Source: DASRPD01 sp035646535 (GTDB lineage: Bacteria; Actinomycetota; Acidimicrobiia; IMCC26256; JANYLB01). From it: 14,138 bases of DNA. Each line of letters begins with the position of its first letter. Position 1 is the stretch's first letter. Both the position numbers and the translations under genes were made by a program. Location: assembly GCA_035646535.1 (NCBI GenBank), contig DASRPD010000122.1, positions 1 through 14,138 of the forward strand. The letters are read 5' to 3'. The notes beneath the pieces were generated by a model. The model did no database searches. It saw only the letters and a list, made by a program, of their open reading frames with translations, and had not been told where the DNA came from. Below, piece after piece: positions 7,200 to 13,912 of the stretch.

Positions 7200-7481
7200 G
7201 TGGCGGTCGTTGCGCAGTTGCTCGCCCACTACGGCCACGGGGACGAGCACATGAGCTGGGGTGGCGGCTGGTGGATGGTGATCTGGGGCACGGTGATGAT
7301 GGTCGGGCTCGTCGTCATCATCGTCTGGCTGGTCCGTTCCGCGACCATGGGTACCCGAACCCGCCACGACCTGCCGTCGGGCGACCCGCTCGAGAGCGCC
7401 CGCCAGATCCTCGCTGATCGGTACGCCCGCGGCGAGCTCACCTCCGAGGAGTACCGCGAACGCGTCGACCACCTGCGATAG
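7200..7481 (+). CDS. Small SHOCT-domain membrane protein
   Basis: A 93-residue protein with a His-rich N-terminal segment (HYGHGDEH), one hydrophobic helix (about residues 24-46, rich in Trp, Met and Val), a short linker, and a C-terminal SHOCT domain (about 63-93). The SHOCT domain shows the typical ARQILADRYARGELTSEEY pattern. SHOCT domains are short helical oligomerisation modules found at the ends of bacterial membrane and secreted proteins; no enzymatic function is known. The start is GTG at 7200, supported by the strong Shine-Dalgarno ggagaggag 6 bases upstream. The gene converges on the amidohydrolase gene with an 85-base gap. The N-terminal histidines could bind metal, which is only a suggestion. 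Confidence 0.85.
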   Translation: MAVVAQLLAHYGHGDEHMSWGGGWWMVIWGTVMMVGLVVIIVWLVRSATMGTRTRHDLPSGDPLESARQILADRYARGELTSEEYRERVDHLR

Positions 7482-7566
7482 CGCGCTCGCCTACTGCCAC
7501 GCTTCGATCGGACACCGTTGCAACCGAGCACATGGCCCGCTCCACCGGTTGGTTTCGCGCGCGACC

Positions 7567-9087
7567 TCACCAAGGCGTCCAGGCGACGCGCCGCGCCCAT
7601 GTCAGCACGTCGCGCCGGGAAAGCGGGCCTCTCGCAACCCACGGGTCCACGACTCCGTCGCGCACGATCTCGTCGTAGGAGGCCTGCGCCACGGCGAGTG
7701 GGTCGCCGCCGAGCGCGCAGTATGCCTGCGGATCCAGACCCAGCAGTGCTGCGGCATTGAGGCCGAACACCTTCTGCTTGCGCTCGGCGGTGAGAGCCGG
7801 ATAGCCGAACCGCTCCTGGAACTCCGCCGAGATCTCGAACACTCGGAATGCCGCGATCTGGGGTTGCGGAGAGCCGTACCAGATCGCGTCGGTTCCCCAC
7901 AGCACCCTGTCCTCGCCCACGCGCGACAAGAGCTTGCCCATCACGTGCGCGGCCTCGGTCGGGTTCGTCATGACCTCGCGCCATGTCGTGCCGAGCTCGC
8001 ACCACACGTTCGCGTTCGGGGGGATGCCGTGACGGTCGAGCGCGGCGACGAGCGAGTTGGTCCCGCGCGAAGCGCTCGCCGGATCGTAGGGACCTTCGGT
8101 GGTCTCACGTTCGAACGCCGAGTGGTACACGACGAACTGCACGTCGGGAAACTGCTTGGCGGCCGAGACCAGATCGTCGGGTCCGTTGTGGCTCAGGTCG
8201 AACTCCATGAGCGGCAACCCCTTGTGGGCGCAGAACACCGTCACCCCGAGCGACCGGGCCTGCTCGATCACGGGCAGGCCGATCGCCGGGTCGTCGAGTG
8301 CATACCCACGTCGGTCCGGACCCCACGCGGTGTACGCCTTGAACGAGGCGACCTTCCCGGTCGTCGCCTGCGCCGACATCAGGTCGAGGTACGGGGGGAG
8401 CTCACCGAAGTTGGGTGCCACCACACTCTGGGTCAACACCCGTGGCGCGCCGCCGGTCCCGACCGACGCGGCGAACTCGGCGCTGGCAAGGTTCTCGTCG
8501 AACGGGACCGGGGCGTCCGCGGGACCGGAGTTCGGCACGTCCGAGAGCATGGCCACGGTCGTGTCGCTTCCGAGGAAGAGATCCTGCACGTAATGCGCGC
8601 GGTCCAGACACTCGAGCGGGTCGGGCGCCTCGCAGCCGTCGGGCACCAGCCGGAGAATCATCTCCTCGATGCCCGGCGCGTTCTGCCGCCACGGGCCGGC
8701 CGGCATCACGTGATGCGTGTGCACGTCGACGATGAGCTCACCCTGGCTCCCGAGTGCCGACTCGCACTCCACGAGATCGCTCGGCTCGGTCGGGGTCGTG
8801 AACGACCCGCCCGCCTTCGACGGGCCCGTCGCCGTCTTCTCGTTCGAGCACGCATTGACCACACCGAGCATCACGGCGAGGCCACCCGCGCTCTGCAGGA
8901 ACCGGCGCCGGTCGACGCCGGCGCGCTGCGCGGCGTGGTCCGCGCGCCGCAGGGTCTCCTCGGCGATCCAAACGTCGCGGCCGGTCGGCGCCACCGGGAC
9001 GAACTCGCCGTTGCTCACCTCGCCGGGGACGAACGGCAGCGGTGCCTCCCCGGACTCGAGATCCCGGCGGCGACGTGCTGACCACAT
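7567..9087 (-). CDS. Tat-exported amidohydrolase-family (TIM-barrel) metal-dependent hydrolase
   Basis: A 506-residue protein of the amidohydrolase-2 (TIM-barrel metal-dependent hydrolase) type. A cytosolic stretch of about 59 residues is followed by a twin-arginine signal: RRRFLQ (60-65), a hydrophobic run, and VVNAC ending at Cys80, which looks like a lipobox, so export and outer-face anchoring are likely. The hydrolase domain starts at VDVHTHH (120-126), giving the HxH metal ligands. Further candidate ligands or catalytic residues are His288 (AHKG), His322 (YHSAF) and Asp400 (GTD), as expected for the superfamily. The substrate is unknown. ATG at 9087 is chosen because the region upstream to 9333 is low-quality coding and overlaps the regulatory region. 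The gene is divergent from the DUF6777 lipoprotein. Confidence 0.85.
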   Translation of the reverse strand: MWSARRRRDLESGEAPLPFVPGEVSNGEFVPVAPTGRDVWIAEETLRRADHAAQRAGVDRRRFLQSAGGLAVMLGVVNACSNEKTATGPSKAGGSFTTPTEPSDLVECESALGSQGELIVDVHTHHVMPAGPWRQNAPGIEEMILRLVPDGCEAPDPLECLDRAHYVQDLFLGSDTTVAMLSDVPNSGPADAPVPFDENLASAEFAASVGTGGAPRVLTQSVVAPNFGELPPYLDLMSAQATTGKVASFKAYTAWGPDRRGYALDDPAIGLPVIEQARSLGVTVFCAHKGLPLMEFDLSHNGPDDLVSAAKQFPDVQFVVYHSAFERETTEGPYDPASASRGTNSLVAALDRHGIPPNANVWCELGTTWREVMTNPTEAAHVMGKLLSRVGEDRVLWGTDAIWYGSPQPQIAAFRVFEISAEFQERFGYPALTAERKQKVFGLNAAALLGLDPQAYCALGGDPLAVAQASYDEIVRDGVVDPWVARGPLSRRDVLTWARRVAWTPW

Positions 9088-9165
9088 GCACAGAACCCTA
9101 CGTGTGGCCGCACGCGCGGATCCTCGAAGCTCCTTCGTGTTGTGATGTCGTGATGCGTGGATCCG

Positions 9166-9186
9166 CTCGAGGCTCATACCCTCGAG
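9166..9186. repeat. Perfect 7-bp inverted repeat in the divergent region
   Basis: ctcgagg (9166-9172) and cctcgag (9180-9186) form a perfect stem around the 7-base loop ctcatac. It lies about 80 bases upstream of the amidohydrolase start and 150 upstream of the lipoprotein start, a position suited to an operator. No matching regulator gene is adjacent. Confidence 0.5.
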
Positions 9187-9293
9187 TGCTCCTTTGGTCC
9201 CAACGCCACCGGCCCGTCCGGTTCGCTCGGTCCCCTGCCGCGAGGAACTCTCGCCGAATCGGTTAGATCGGCCTTGCCCGGCGCCTCTCATCT

Positions 9294-9320
9294 GTCGAGA
9301 CAGGCACAAGGTCGAGACAG
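9294..9320 (+). repeat. 10-bp direct repeat before the DUF6777 gene
   Basis: gtcgagacag occurs at 9294-9303 and again at 9311-9320, a 17-base period. The second copy ends 15 bases before the ATG at 9336. It may be an operator, or part of the leader RNA, since the first copy can pair locally (ctgtc with gacag). Confidence 0.55.
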
Positions 9321-9335
9321 CACCGAGGAGCAACC

Positions 9336-10589
9336 ATGCGACGGATCATCCTGTTCATCACCTTCGCGGCGGTCCTGCTGGCCGCCTGCGGCGGCGGCTC
9401 CAAGCTCGAGGCAGAGTCGGCGAGCTCCACCAAGGGCGTGCTGCGCGAGCCGGCCGAATCGACCGGCCCGCAGCCGTTCACGACGGTCGCGAAGGGCGCG
9501 GCCGTCGAGGTCCCCGAGACGCCGCGCGACGCGCTCGTGCAGGTCGGCACGAGCCCCGGGATCTACGGCGGCTCGGGAAGCCAGCGGGTCTGTGAGCCCG
9601 AGGCGCTGGTTGCGTTCCTCGAGTCCCATCCGGCCGAAGGCCGCGCCTGGGCAGGGGTGGTCGGCATCCAGCCCGACCGGATCGCCGACTACGTCGCCAC
9701 GCTCACCCCGCTCGTGTTGCTCCACGACACCCGCGTCACGAACCACGGGTACGCGAACGGACACGCCACGCCACGCCAGTCGGTGCTCCAGGCCGGCACC
9801 GCCGTGCTCGTCGACCGCTTCGGTGTGCCACGCGCGCGCTGCGCATGCGGCAACCCGCTCCTCGAGCCGGACGTGACCGCCGACGGCGCCGAGCACGGCC
9901 CGAGTTGGGGCGATGCCGAGACCGCGGGAGCGATCGTGCCCGGCCGACCCGACGGCCCCCTCCCCACCGTCGACGTCGACACGGGTGAGCCGACCCCGGC
10001 GGCTCCCGTGGACTTCTGCACGACCTGGGTGTCGGTCGAACCCGACATCGCGGGCGGCCCGTCCGGGCCGGGCGATATCGAGGCCTACCTCACGCGGCTC
10101 GCCGACGGGCTGAGCCAGCTCGTCGCCGCGGCGGAGGCGACGCCGGGCTTCCCGCTCGACGCGCTGGCCGACCTGGTGGCGTACCGCGACGCGGTGGCCA
10201 TCGCCGACGCGTCGACGCCGGGCGACACCGCGCTTCGCGACCGGGTCGAGGACTTCCTCGACACCTACTGCTCGGATGACCCGGGCGCGACCGACCCCGA
10301 AGCCGGTGACGACCCGGTGGCCGTACCCGACGAGCCGGCCAACGACGGGAACTGCGGCAGCTTGCAGTTCTTCCTGCTCATCGAGGCGGCCGAGAGCCTC
10401 GGCCTGGACTGGGAGCCGGTCGCCCAGCCGTTCCTCGACGCGCTCGATGCGCTCGATGCGCTCGACGGCTCGGACCTCTCGGTGATCCTGGACTTCGAGG
10501 AGATCGGCTGCGATGGGGCCGAGGCCCTCCAGCAGCTGTTCATCGATGCGGGCTTCGGCGACGTCATCGAGGACACGCCCCTCGCATGA
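9336..10589 (+). CDS. DUF6777-type lipoprotein
   Basis: A 417-residue secreted lipoprotein. Its signal peptide has basic residues (MRR), a hydrophobic core and the lipobox LLAAC with lipidation at Cys18. Residues about 70-178 resemble the actinobacterial DUF6777 family: GTSPGIYGGS (71-80), AWAGVVGIQPDRIADYV (104-120), DTRVTNHGYANG (131-142), LQAGTAVLVDRFGVPRARC (151-169) and CGNPL (171-175). The family function is unknown. After a Pro/Asp linker, two Cys-bounded helical segments follow (Cys228-Cys312 and Cys340-Cys392), probably disulfide-closed outside the cell. The last one has an LDA repeat from a 9-bp DNA repeat. ATG at 9336 has gaggag about 6 bases upstream. The gene converges on the ECF sigma gene with a 67-base gap. 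Confidence 0.85.
   Translation: MRRIILFITFAAVLLAACGGGSKLEAESASSTKGVLREPAESTGPQPFTTVAKGAAVEVPETPRDALVQVGTSPGIYGGSGSQRVCEPEALVAFLESHPAEGRAWAGVVGIQPDRIADYVATLTPLVLLHDTRVTNHGYANGHATPRQSVLQAGTAVLVDRFGVPRARCACGNPLLEPDVTADGAEHGPSWGDAETAGAIVPGRPDGPLPTVDVDTGEPTPAAPVDFCTTWVSVEPDIAGGPSGPGDIEAYLTRLADGLSQLVAAAEATPGFPLDALADLVAYRDAVAIADASTPGDTALRDRVEDFLDTYCSDDPGATDPEAGDDPVAVPDEPANDGNCGSLQFFLLIEAAESLGLDWEPVAQPFLDALDALDALDGSDLSVILDFEEIGCDGAEALQQLFIDAGFGDVIEDTPLA
10434..10469 (+). repeat. 9-bp tandem repeat inside the lipoprotein gene
   Basis: Four units of nine bases run in frame: ctcgacgcg, ctcgatgcg, ctcgatgcg and ctcgacggc. They encode a repeated Leu-Asp-Ala (LDALDALDALDG). The number of units could vary between strains by slippage without breaking the frame. 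Confidence 0.8.
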
Positions 10590-10630
10590 ACACGCGTGGC
10601 GCTGTGGGGAGCTGGGGGCTCGGCGCGTCA

Positions 10631-10654
10631 GAGCGTCGGGCCCCTCGGGCGCTC
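10631..10654. terminator. Weak hairpin between convergent lipoprotein and sigma genes
   Basis: gagcg (10631-10635) and cgctc (10650-10654) pair around a 14-base GC-rich loop in the 67-base convergent gap. The stem is only 5 bp and no T-tract follows, so a bidirectional terminator is possible but weakly supported. Confidence 0.25.
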
Positions 10655-10656
10655 GC

Positions 10657-11934
10657 CTACTCGAGCGCGCAAGCTCCGGCGACCGCGTTCTCCCACCGTG
10701 CGCGCACCGCGGCGAGGGCCGGGTCGGTGAGCAACCCACGATCTTCCGGCGTGAGCTGCGCAACGTCGTCGTCCACGGCCTCGAGCCGGTCGATGAGCTC
10801 GGCCAGCGCGTCGCGCAGCACGGCCGTGTCGGTGGCGATCGCGACGCTCGGCGCGGCAAGCTCGACCAGCTCGTCGAGTGTCGCCCGCTCCGCGCGCAGG
10901 AACGATCCGAGCCCGTCCGGGCCGGTGGGTGCGATGCCGCCGCCCCGCAACACCGCAGCCGTCTCGCAAAACGTCCGCTCCGGGCGCGCCGCGCCGGGCG
11001 GAGCTGATACGGCAGGGTCCTCGGCGACCGAGTTACCACGGTCTCGGATCACGACGAACGCGCCGGCGGTCACGGCGAGCACCGACAGCACCGCGCCGCC
11101 GGCGAGCCACACCCGATGCCCGCTCCGCAGCCACCGGGCCCGGGACGGGCGAGCCGACGACGGCGGGGCGGCGTGCGCGCGTTCGAGGACCCGGACCCGC
11201 AACTGCGCGGGCGCGCCCACGACCGGGAGCGCACCGAGCAGGGCGAGCGGGCTCGCCAGTGACGACCGTTGCTCGCCGCACACCGGGCAGGTGTCCAGAT
11301 GTCGGGAGACTCGGCGGCGCAGCGCCGGCTCGATCCGGCCGCGCTCCCAACCGGACAACAGCGCGTCAAGGTCGGAACACCCACCGCGGCCGTGACGGGC
11401 CACGAGGAAGACCTCCAGCGCACGCACGAAGCGCTTCTTGGCCTTCGAGACCATCACGTAGGCGTGGTCGCGCCGAACGCCCAGCGCCTCGGCGAGCGCG
11501 TGGCCGTCGAGCTCCCGGCGCACGCTGAGGTCGAGCGCGACACGGTCGCGAGGCTCGAGCATGGCGACGACGTCGCGCACGAGCTGGGTGGTGTCCTCGT
11601 CGAGCACCGGCTCATCGAGGACTCCCGCGGAGCCGAGCTCGGGATCCTCGACGGGCCGCTCACGAGCGAGCGCCCGGGCACGTCGCAGCGCCTCGTGGCG
11701 CGCGATCGCGTACAGCCACGGGCGGAGCTTCTCGGGGTCGCGCAGCTGGGCGAACCGGCCGGCCGCGATCACGAACGTGTCCTGCATCGCGTCGGACGCC
11801 TCGTCGCGGTCGTGCAGCACCGAGGTGCAGAAGTCGTGCAGCGGGTCGGCGTAGCGGTCGTAGATGGCGGCGAACGCCTCACGATCGCCCGACCCGGCCG
11901 CGAGCGCGAGCGTGCGATCCTCGACCATGGTCAT
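10657..11934 (-). CDS. ECF sigma factor fused to a zinc-finger anti-sigma-like module, membrane helix and extracytoplasmic domain
   Basis: A 425-residue protein, more than twice the length of a normal ECF sigma factor. Residues about 17-90 are sigma region 2 (AFAAIYDRYADPLHDF; DEASDAMQDTFVIAAGRF; LRPWLYAIARHEALRR). About 113-175 are region 4, with the helix-turn-helix ELDGHALAEALGVRRDHAYV. Then comes an anti-sigma-like zinc finger, H212-xxx-C216-xx-C219, with Cys186 or a nearby His as possible fourth ligand. A single membrane helix spans about 275-296, flanked by Arg. Residues about 300-425 are an outside domain with Cys323 and Cys422, possibly disulfide-linked. Sigma, inhibitor and sensor would thus be one membrane-tethered chain. 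ATG at 11934 is followed by a second ATG at 11928; neither has a clear Shine-Dalgarno. Autoregulation is plausible from the promoter-like sequence upstream. How the sigma part would be released is unknown. Confidence 0.85.
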   Translation of the reverse strand: MTMVEDRTLALAAGSGDREAFAAIYDRYADPLHDFCTSVLHDRDEASDAMQDTFVIAAGRFAQLRDPEKLRPWLYAIARHEALRRARALARERPVEDPELGSAGVLDEPVLDEDTTQLVRDVVAMLEPRDRVALDLSVRRELDGHALAEALGVRRDHAYVMVSKAKKRFVRALEVFLVARHGRGGCSDLDALLSGWERGRIEPALRRRVSRHLDTCPVCGEQRSSLASPLALLGALPVVGAPAQLRVRVLERAHAAPPSSARPSRARWLRSGHRVWLAGGAVLSVLAVTAGAFVVIRDRGNSVAEDPAVSAPPGAARPERTFCETAAVLRGGGIAPTGPDGLGSFLRAERATLDELVELAAPSVAIATDTAVLRDALAELIDRLEAVDDDVAQLTPEDRGLLTDPALAAVRARWENAVAGACALE

Positions 11935-11982
11935 GGCAGAGAGGTCGGCTCATCGGCTCCGCGACCTGAGCCGGGGATCCTC

Positions 11983-12011
11983 ACCAGATGACGTTGGGTG
12001 TCATGGGTTCC
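11983..12011 (-). promoter_or_regulatory. ECF-type promoter-like sequence with internal dyad
   Basis: On the minus strand, ggaaccc (12011-12005) and tctggt (11988-11983) are separated by 16 bases. This resembles the -35 GGAAC / -10 TCTGA pattern of ECF (sigma-E type) promoters, about 50 bases before the sigma gene start. A perfect dyad atgac-N7-gtcat (11988-12004) lies between the two elements. It suggests autoregulation with an operator in the spacer. Alternatively it is a chance match in GC-rich DNA. Confidence 0.35.
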
Positions 12012-12064
12012 AGCTACGAGATATGGGATCAACCGAGTAACGCTCAATGGGACAGGAGTCGCAG

Positions 12065-12107
12065 CCGATAGCTCCCGAAAGCCGGGGAACCCCCGAGCTG
12101 ACGGGAG
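12065..12107 (+). promoter_or_regulatory. Leader RNA with two competing hairpins over a ribosome binding site
   Basis: Pairing A joins ccg (12065-12067) and agctc (12070-12074) with gagct (12095-12099) and cgg (12102-12104). Pairing B joins ctcccg (12072-12077) with cgggag (12102-12107). They share bases and cannot coexist. Pairing B hides gggag (12103-12107), the Shine-Dalgarno of the ATG at 12115. The layout suits translational control, but no known riboswitch class is matched. Confidence 0.35.
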
Positions 12108-12114
12108 AGAGCCC

Positions 12115-12205
12115 ATGGTGATCGGACCCGACTACCCGGTGCTGCTGATCGCGGACGAGGTGTCGTCGGTCGCCGGGTCCGTCGTCGGCCGGCCGAAGGC
12201 TTCGT
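12115..12205 (+). other. Open leader frame upstream of, and out of frame with, the small lipoprotein
   Basis: ATG at 12115 has a good Shine-Dalgarno (gggag, 7 bases upstream). It starts a frame encoding MVIGPDYPVLLIADEVSS and beyond, whose codons have strong G/C third-position bias up to about 12195. Beyond that the frame becomes Arg/Gly-rich and looks non-coding, while the lipoprotein signal peptide appears in the +1 frame. It is either the true N-terminus of the lipoprotein separated by a frameshift, or a short leader peptide. Confidence 0.45.
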
Positions 12206-12649
12206 CTGGCCTGGCGACTGGGCGCGGTCGCAGCCACCCTGGCGTTGGTGGCTGCCGCGTGTCAGGGCCCGGCCGACTTCCAGGACGCGTCGTTCGACGA
12301 GGTGGAGGCAGCCCTCGTCGACGAGGGCCTCCAGATCTGCGAGCAGGTCGACCTCGAGCTCACCGAGCGAGAAGGCGCCCTCGAGGGGCGTCAGCTCGTG
12401 CTCGCCGACGAGTCCTGTCCCGACAGCGAGCGCACGGTCGACGTCCTGTCCATCGTCGAGTTCGAGACCGGCGACGATCGCGACGCTGCGCTGCGCGACA
12501 TCCAGGGCGCACGTGGGCGCGTCGAGGGATTCGGGGCCCTGGGTGTCGCCTGGACCTTCGGCCCGTTCGTGATCTCCCTCACCGGCGAGCGCGACCCCTC
12601 GGTCGTCGACCAGCTCACCGACGCGATGGACAACCTCGGGGCGAAGTGA
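12206..12649 (+). CDS. Small lipoprotein, start unresolved
   Basis: This frame encodes a signal peptide (LAWRLGAVAATLALVAAAC; arginines precede it) with a lipobox cysteine at 12260-12262. A mature domain of about 130 residues follows, rich in Asp and Glu, with two further Cys (LQICEQ and ADESCPD) and a compact alpha/beta look, ending in VVDQLTDAMDNLGAK. I do not recognise a family. The problem is the start. Between the in-frame stop at 12146 and the lipobox there is no ATG or GTG. The first canonical start, TTG at 12245, would remove most of the signal peptide. A CTG at 12206 with gaagg upstream is possible. Alternatively translation begins at 12115 and a +1 frameshift (real or an assembly error) joins the frames. 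The gene is divergent from the ECF sigma gene and may belong to its regulon. Confidence 0.65.
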   Translation: MAWRLGAVAATLALVAAACQGPADFQDASFDEVEAALVDEGLQICEQVDLELTEREGALEGRQLVLADESCPDSERTVDVLSIVEFETGDDRDAALRDIQGARGRVEGFGALGVAWTFGPFVISLTGERDPSVVDQLTDAMDNLGAK

Positions 12650-12676
12650 ACGCGATCTCGGCGAGCGCGAATGCGA

Positions 12677-12695
12677 GCGTCGAGCACCTCGACGC
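12677..12695 (+). terminator. Perfect hairpin after the small lipoprotein gene
   Basis: gcgtcgag (12677-12684) and ctcgacgc (12688-12695) form a perfect 8-bp stem with a 3-base loop, 27 bases after the lipoprotein stop. A C-rich rather than T-rich run follows. It is probably a terminator or 3'-end structure. Confidence 0.5.
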
Positions 12696-12716
12696 CCCCA
12701 CTCCCCCACACGGCGT

Positions 12717-12737
12717 CCCGTGGCGGCCCCCGACGGG
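12717..12737 (-). terminator. Weak hairpin downstream of ychF
   Basis: cccgt (12717-12721) and acggg (12733-12737) can pair around an 11-base GC-rich loop, 27 bases beyond the ychF stop on the minus strand. The stem is short and no T-run is present. Confidence 0.25.
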
Positions 12738-12763
12738 CAAGTCCAACGGTCAGAGCGTCGCGC

Positions 12764-13849
12764 CTACACGTTGAAGCGGAACTCCACGACGTCACCCTCG
12801 GTCATGACGTAGTCCTTGCCTTCGATACGGACCTTGCCACGAGCTTTGGCCTCGGCCATCGAACCGGCTTCGACGAGATCGTCGTAGGCAACGACCTCGG
12901 CCTTGATGAAGCCGCTCTGGAAGTCGGTGTGGATGACTCCCGCGGCCTGCGGCGCGGTCCAACCCTGGCGGATGGTCCAGGCGCGGGATTCCATCGGGCC
13001 CGCGGTGAGGTAGGTCTGCAACCCGAGTGTGTGGAAGCCGACGCGCGCGAGCTGGTGCATGCCGGGTTCGCTCTGGCCGACGCTCGCGAGCAGCTCCGCG
13101 GCATCCTCGTCGTCGAGCTCGAGGAGCTCAGCTTCGAGCTTGGCGTCGAGGAACACGGCGTCGGCCGGCGCGACGAGCGCGCGTAGCTCGGCCTGCAGAT
13201 CCGAGTCGGACAGACCACCCTCGTCGACGTTGAACACGTAGATGAACGGCTTGGCCGTCATCAACGACAGCTCGCGCACAAGCGCGAGGTCGATGCCCGC
13301 GGCCTGCGCGCCCGACAAGAGGGTCGTACCCGACTCCAGGAGGGTCTGGGCGCCAAGAACGGTGTCGAGCACGGCTCGTTCGGTCTTGGCCCCCTTGACC
13401 TCCTTCTCGATACGCGGGATGGCCTTCTCGATCGTCTGGAGGTCGGCGAGCATCAGCTCGGTGTGGACCACCTCGATGTCATCGGCCGGGTCGACCCTGC
13501 CCGAGACGTGGATGACGTCGTCGTCGTCGAAGACGCGGACGACTTGGCAGATGGCGTCCGCCTCGCGAATGTTGGCGAGAAACTTGTTGCCGAGCCCTTC
13601 ACCCTCGCTCGCGCCCTTGACGATGCCGGCGATGTCCACGAACGACACCGTCGCCGGGATGATCTGCTTGCTGGCGAAGATCCCTGCGAGAACCTCGAGG
13701 CGCGGGTCGGGAAGGGGGACGACGCCGATGTTGGGTTCGATCGTCGCGAACGGATAGTTCGCGGCCAGGGCTTCCGCCTTGGTCAGCGCGTTGAAGAGGG
13801 TCGACTTGCCGACGTTGGGGAGCCCGGCGATCCCGATCGTGAGTGCCAC
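12764..13849 (-). CDS. ychF: Redox-regulated ATPase YchF (Obg family)
   Basis: A 361-residue P-loop protein matching bacterial YchF in length and motif order. YchF/OLA1 proteins bind ribosomes and hydrolyse ATP rather than GTP, and are linked to translation and oxidative-stress response. G1 is GLPNVGKST (9-17), G3 is DIAG (72-75) followed by IVKGASEGEGLGNKFLANI, and G4 is NVDE (207-210), an NxxE in place of NKxD, which explains the ATP preference of the family. A coiled-coil-like helical region lies at about 120-200, and the C-terminal TGS domain at about 278-361 (AWTIRQGWTAPQAAGVIHTDF to VEFRFNV). The GTG at 13849 fits the family N-terminus (VALTIGIAGLPN); the upstream extension in frame is not conserved-looking. 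It is a single gene next to an insertion-sequence edge. Confidence 0.97.
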   Translation of the reverse strand: MALTIGIAGLPNVGKSTLFNALTKAEALAANYPFATIEPNIGVVPLPDPRLEVLAGIFASKQIIPATVSFVDIAGIVKGASEGEGLGNKFLANIREADAICQVVRVFDDDDVIHVSGRVDPADDIEVVHTELMLADLQTIEKAIPRIEKEVKGAKTERAVLDTVLGAQTLLESGTTLLSGAQAAGIDLALVRELSLMTAKPFIYVFNVDEGGLSDSDLQAELRALVAPADAVFLDAKLEAELLELDDEDAAELLASVGQSEPGMHQLARVGFHTLGLQTYLTAGPMESRAWTIRQGWTAPQAAGVIHTDFQSGFIKAEVVAYDDLVEAGSMAEAKARGKVRIEGKDYVMTEGDVVEFRFNV

Positions 13850-13912
13850 GGGCGTCGAACCTAGCGGTGCAGCCGCGAGGCAGAGGCACCGCAAGACTGA
13901 ACCCGTGTAGGT

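Larger units (their letters stand above)
9088..9335. promoter_or_regulatory. Divergent regulatory region between amidohydrolase and DUF6777 lipoprotein
   Basis: These 248 bases have no convincing gene and must hold both promoters. They contain a perfect 7-bp hairpin (9166-9186) and a 10-bp direct repeat just before the lipoprotein ribosome binding site (9294-9320), listed separately. I could not assign -35/-10 elements with confidence. Confidence 0.5.

Noticed and set aside
7521..7551. caaccg/cggttg inverted repeat between the SHOCT and amidohydrolase genes
   Set aside because: It is only a 6-bp stem with a 19-base loop, which is expected by chance at this composition.
7549..9081. Plus-strand open frame of 510 codons
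   Set aside because: It is antisense to the amidohydrolase, whose Tat signal and metal-ligand motifs are clear. The antisense translation is His/Arg-rich without motifs.
9288..11039. Minus-strand open frame of 583 codons across the lipoprotein and part of the sigma gene
   Set aside because: It is a shadow of the lipoprotein and sigma genes. Its composition is Arg/Gly/Val-rich with no recognisable domain.
12061..12114. Possible ydaO (c-di-AMP) riboswitch
   Set aside because: ggggaaccc and ccgatagct resemble two conserved ydaO pieces, but the order is reversed and the rest of the core is absent. I kept only the neutral description of competing hairpins.
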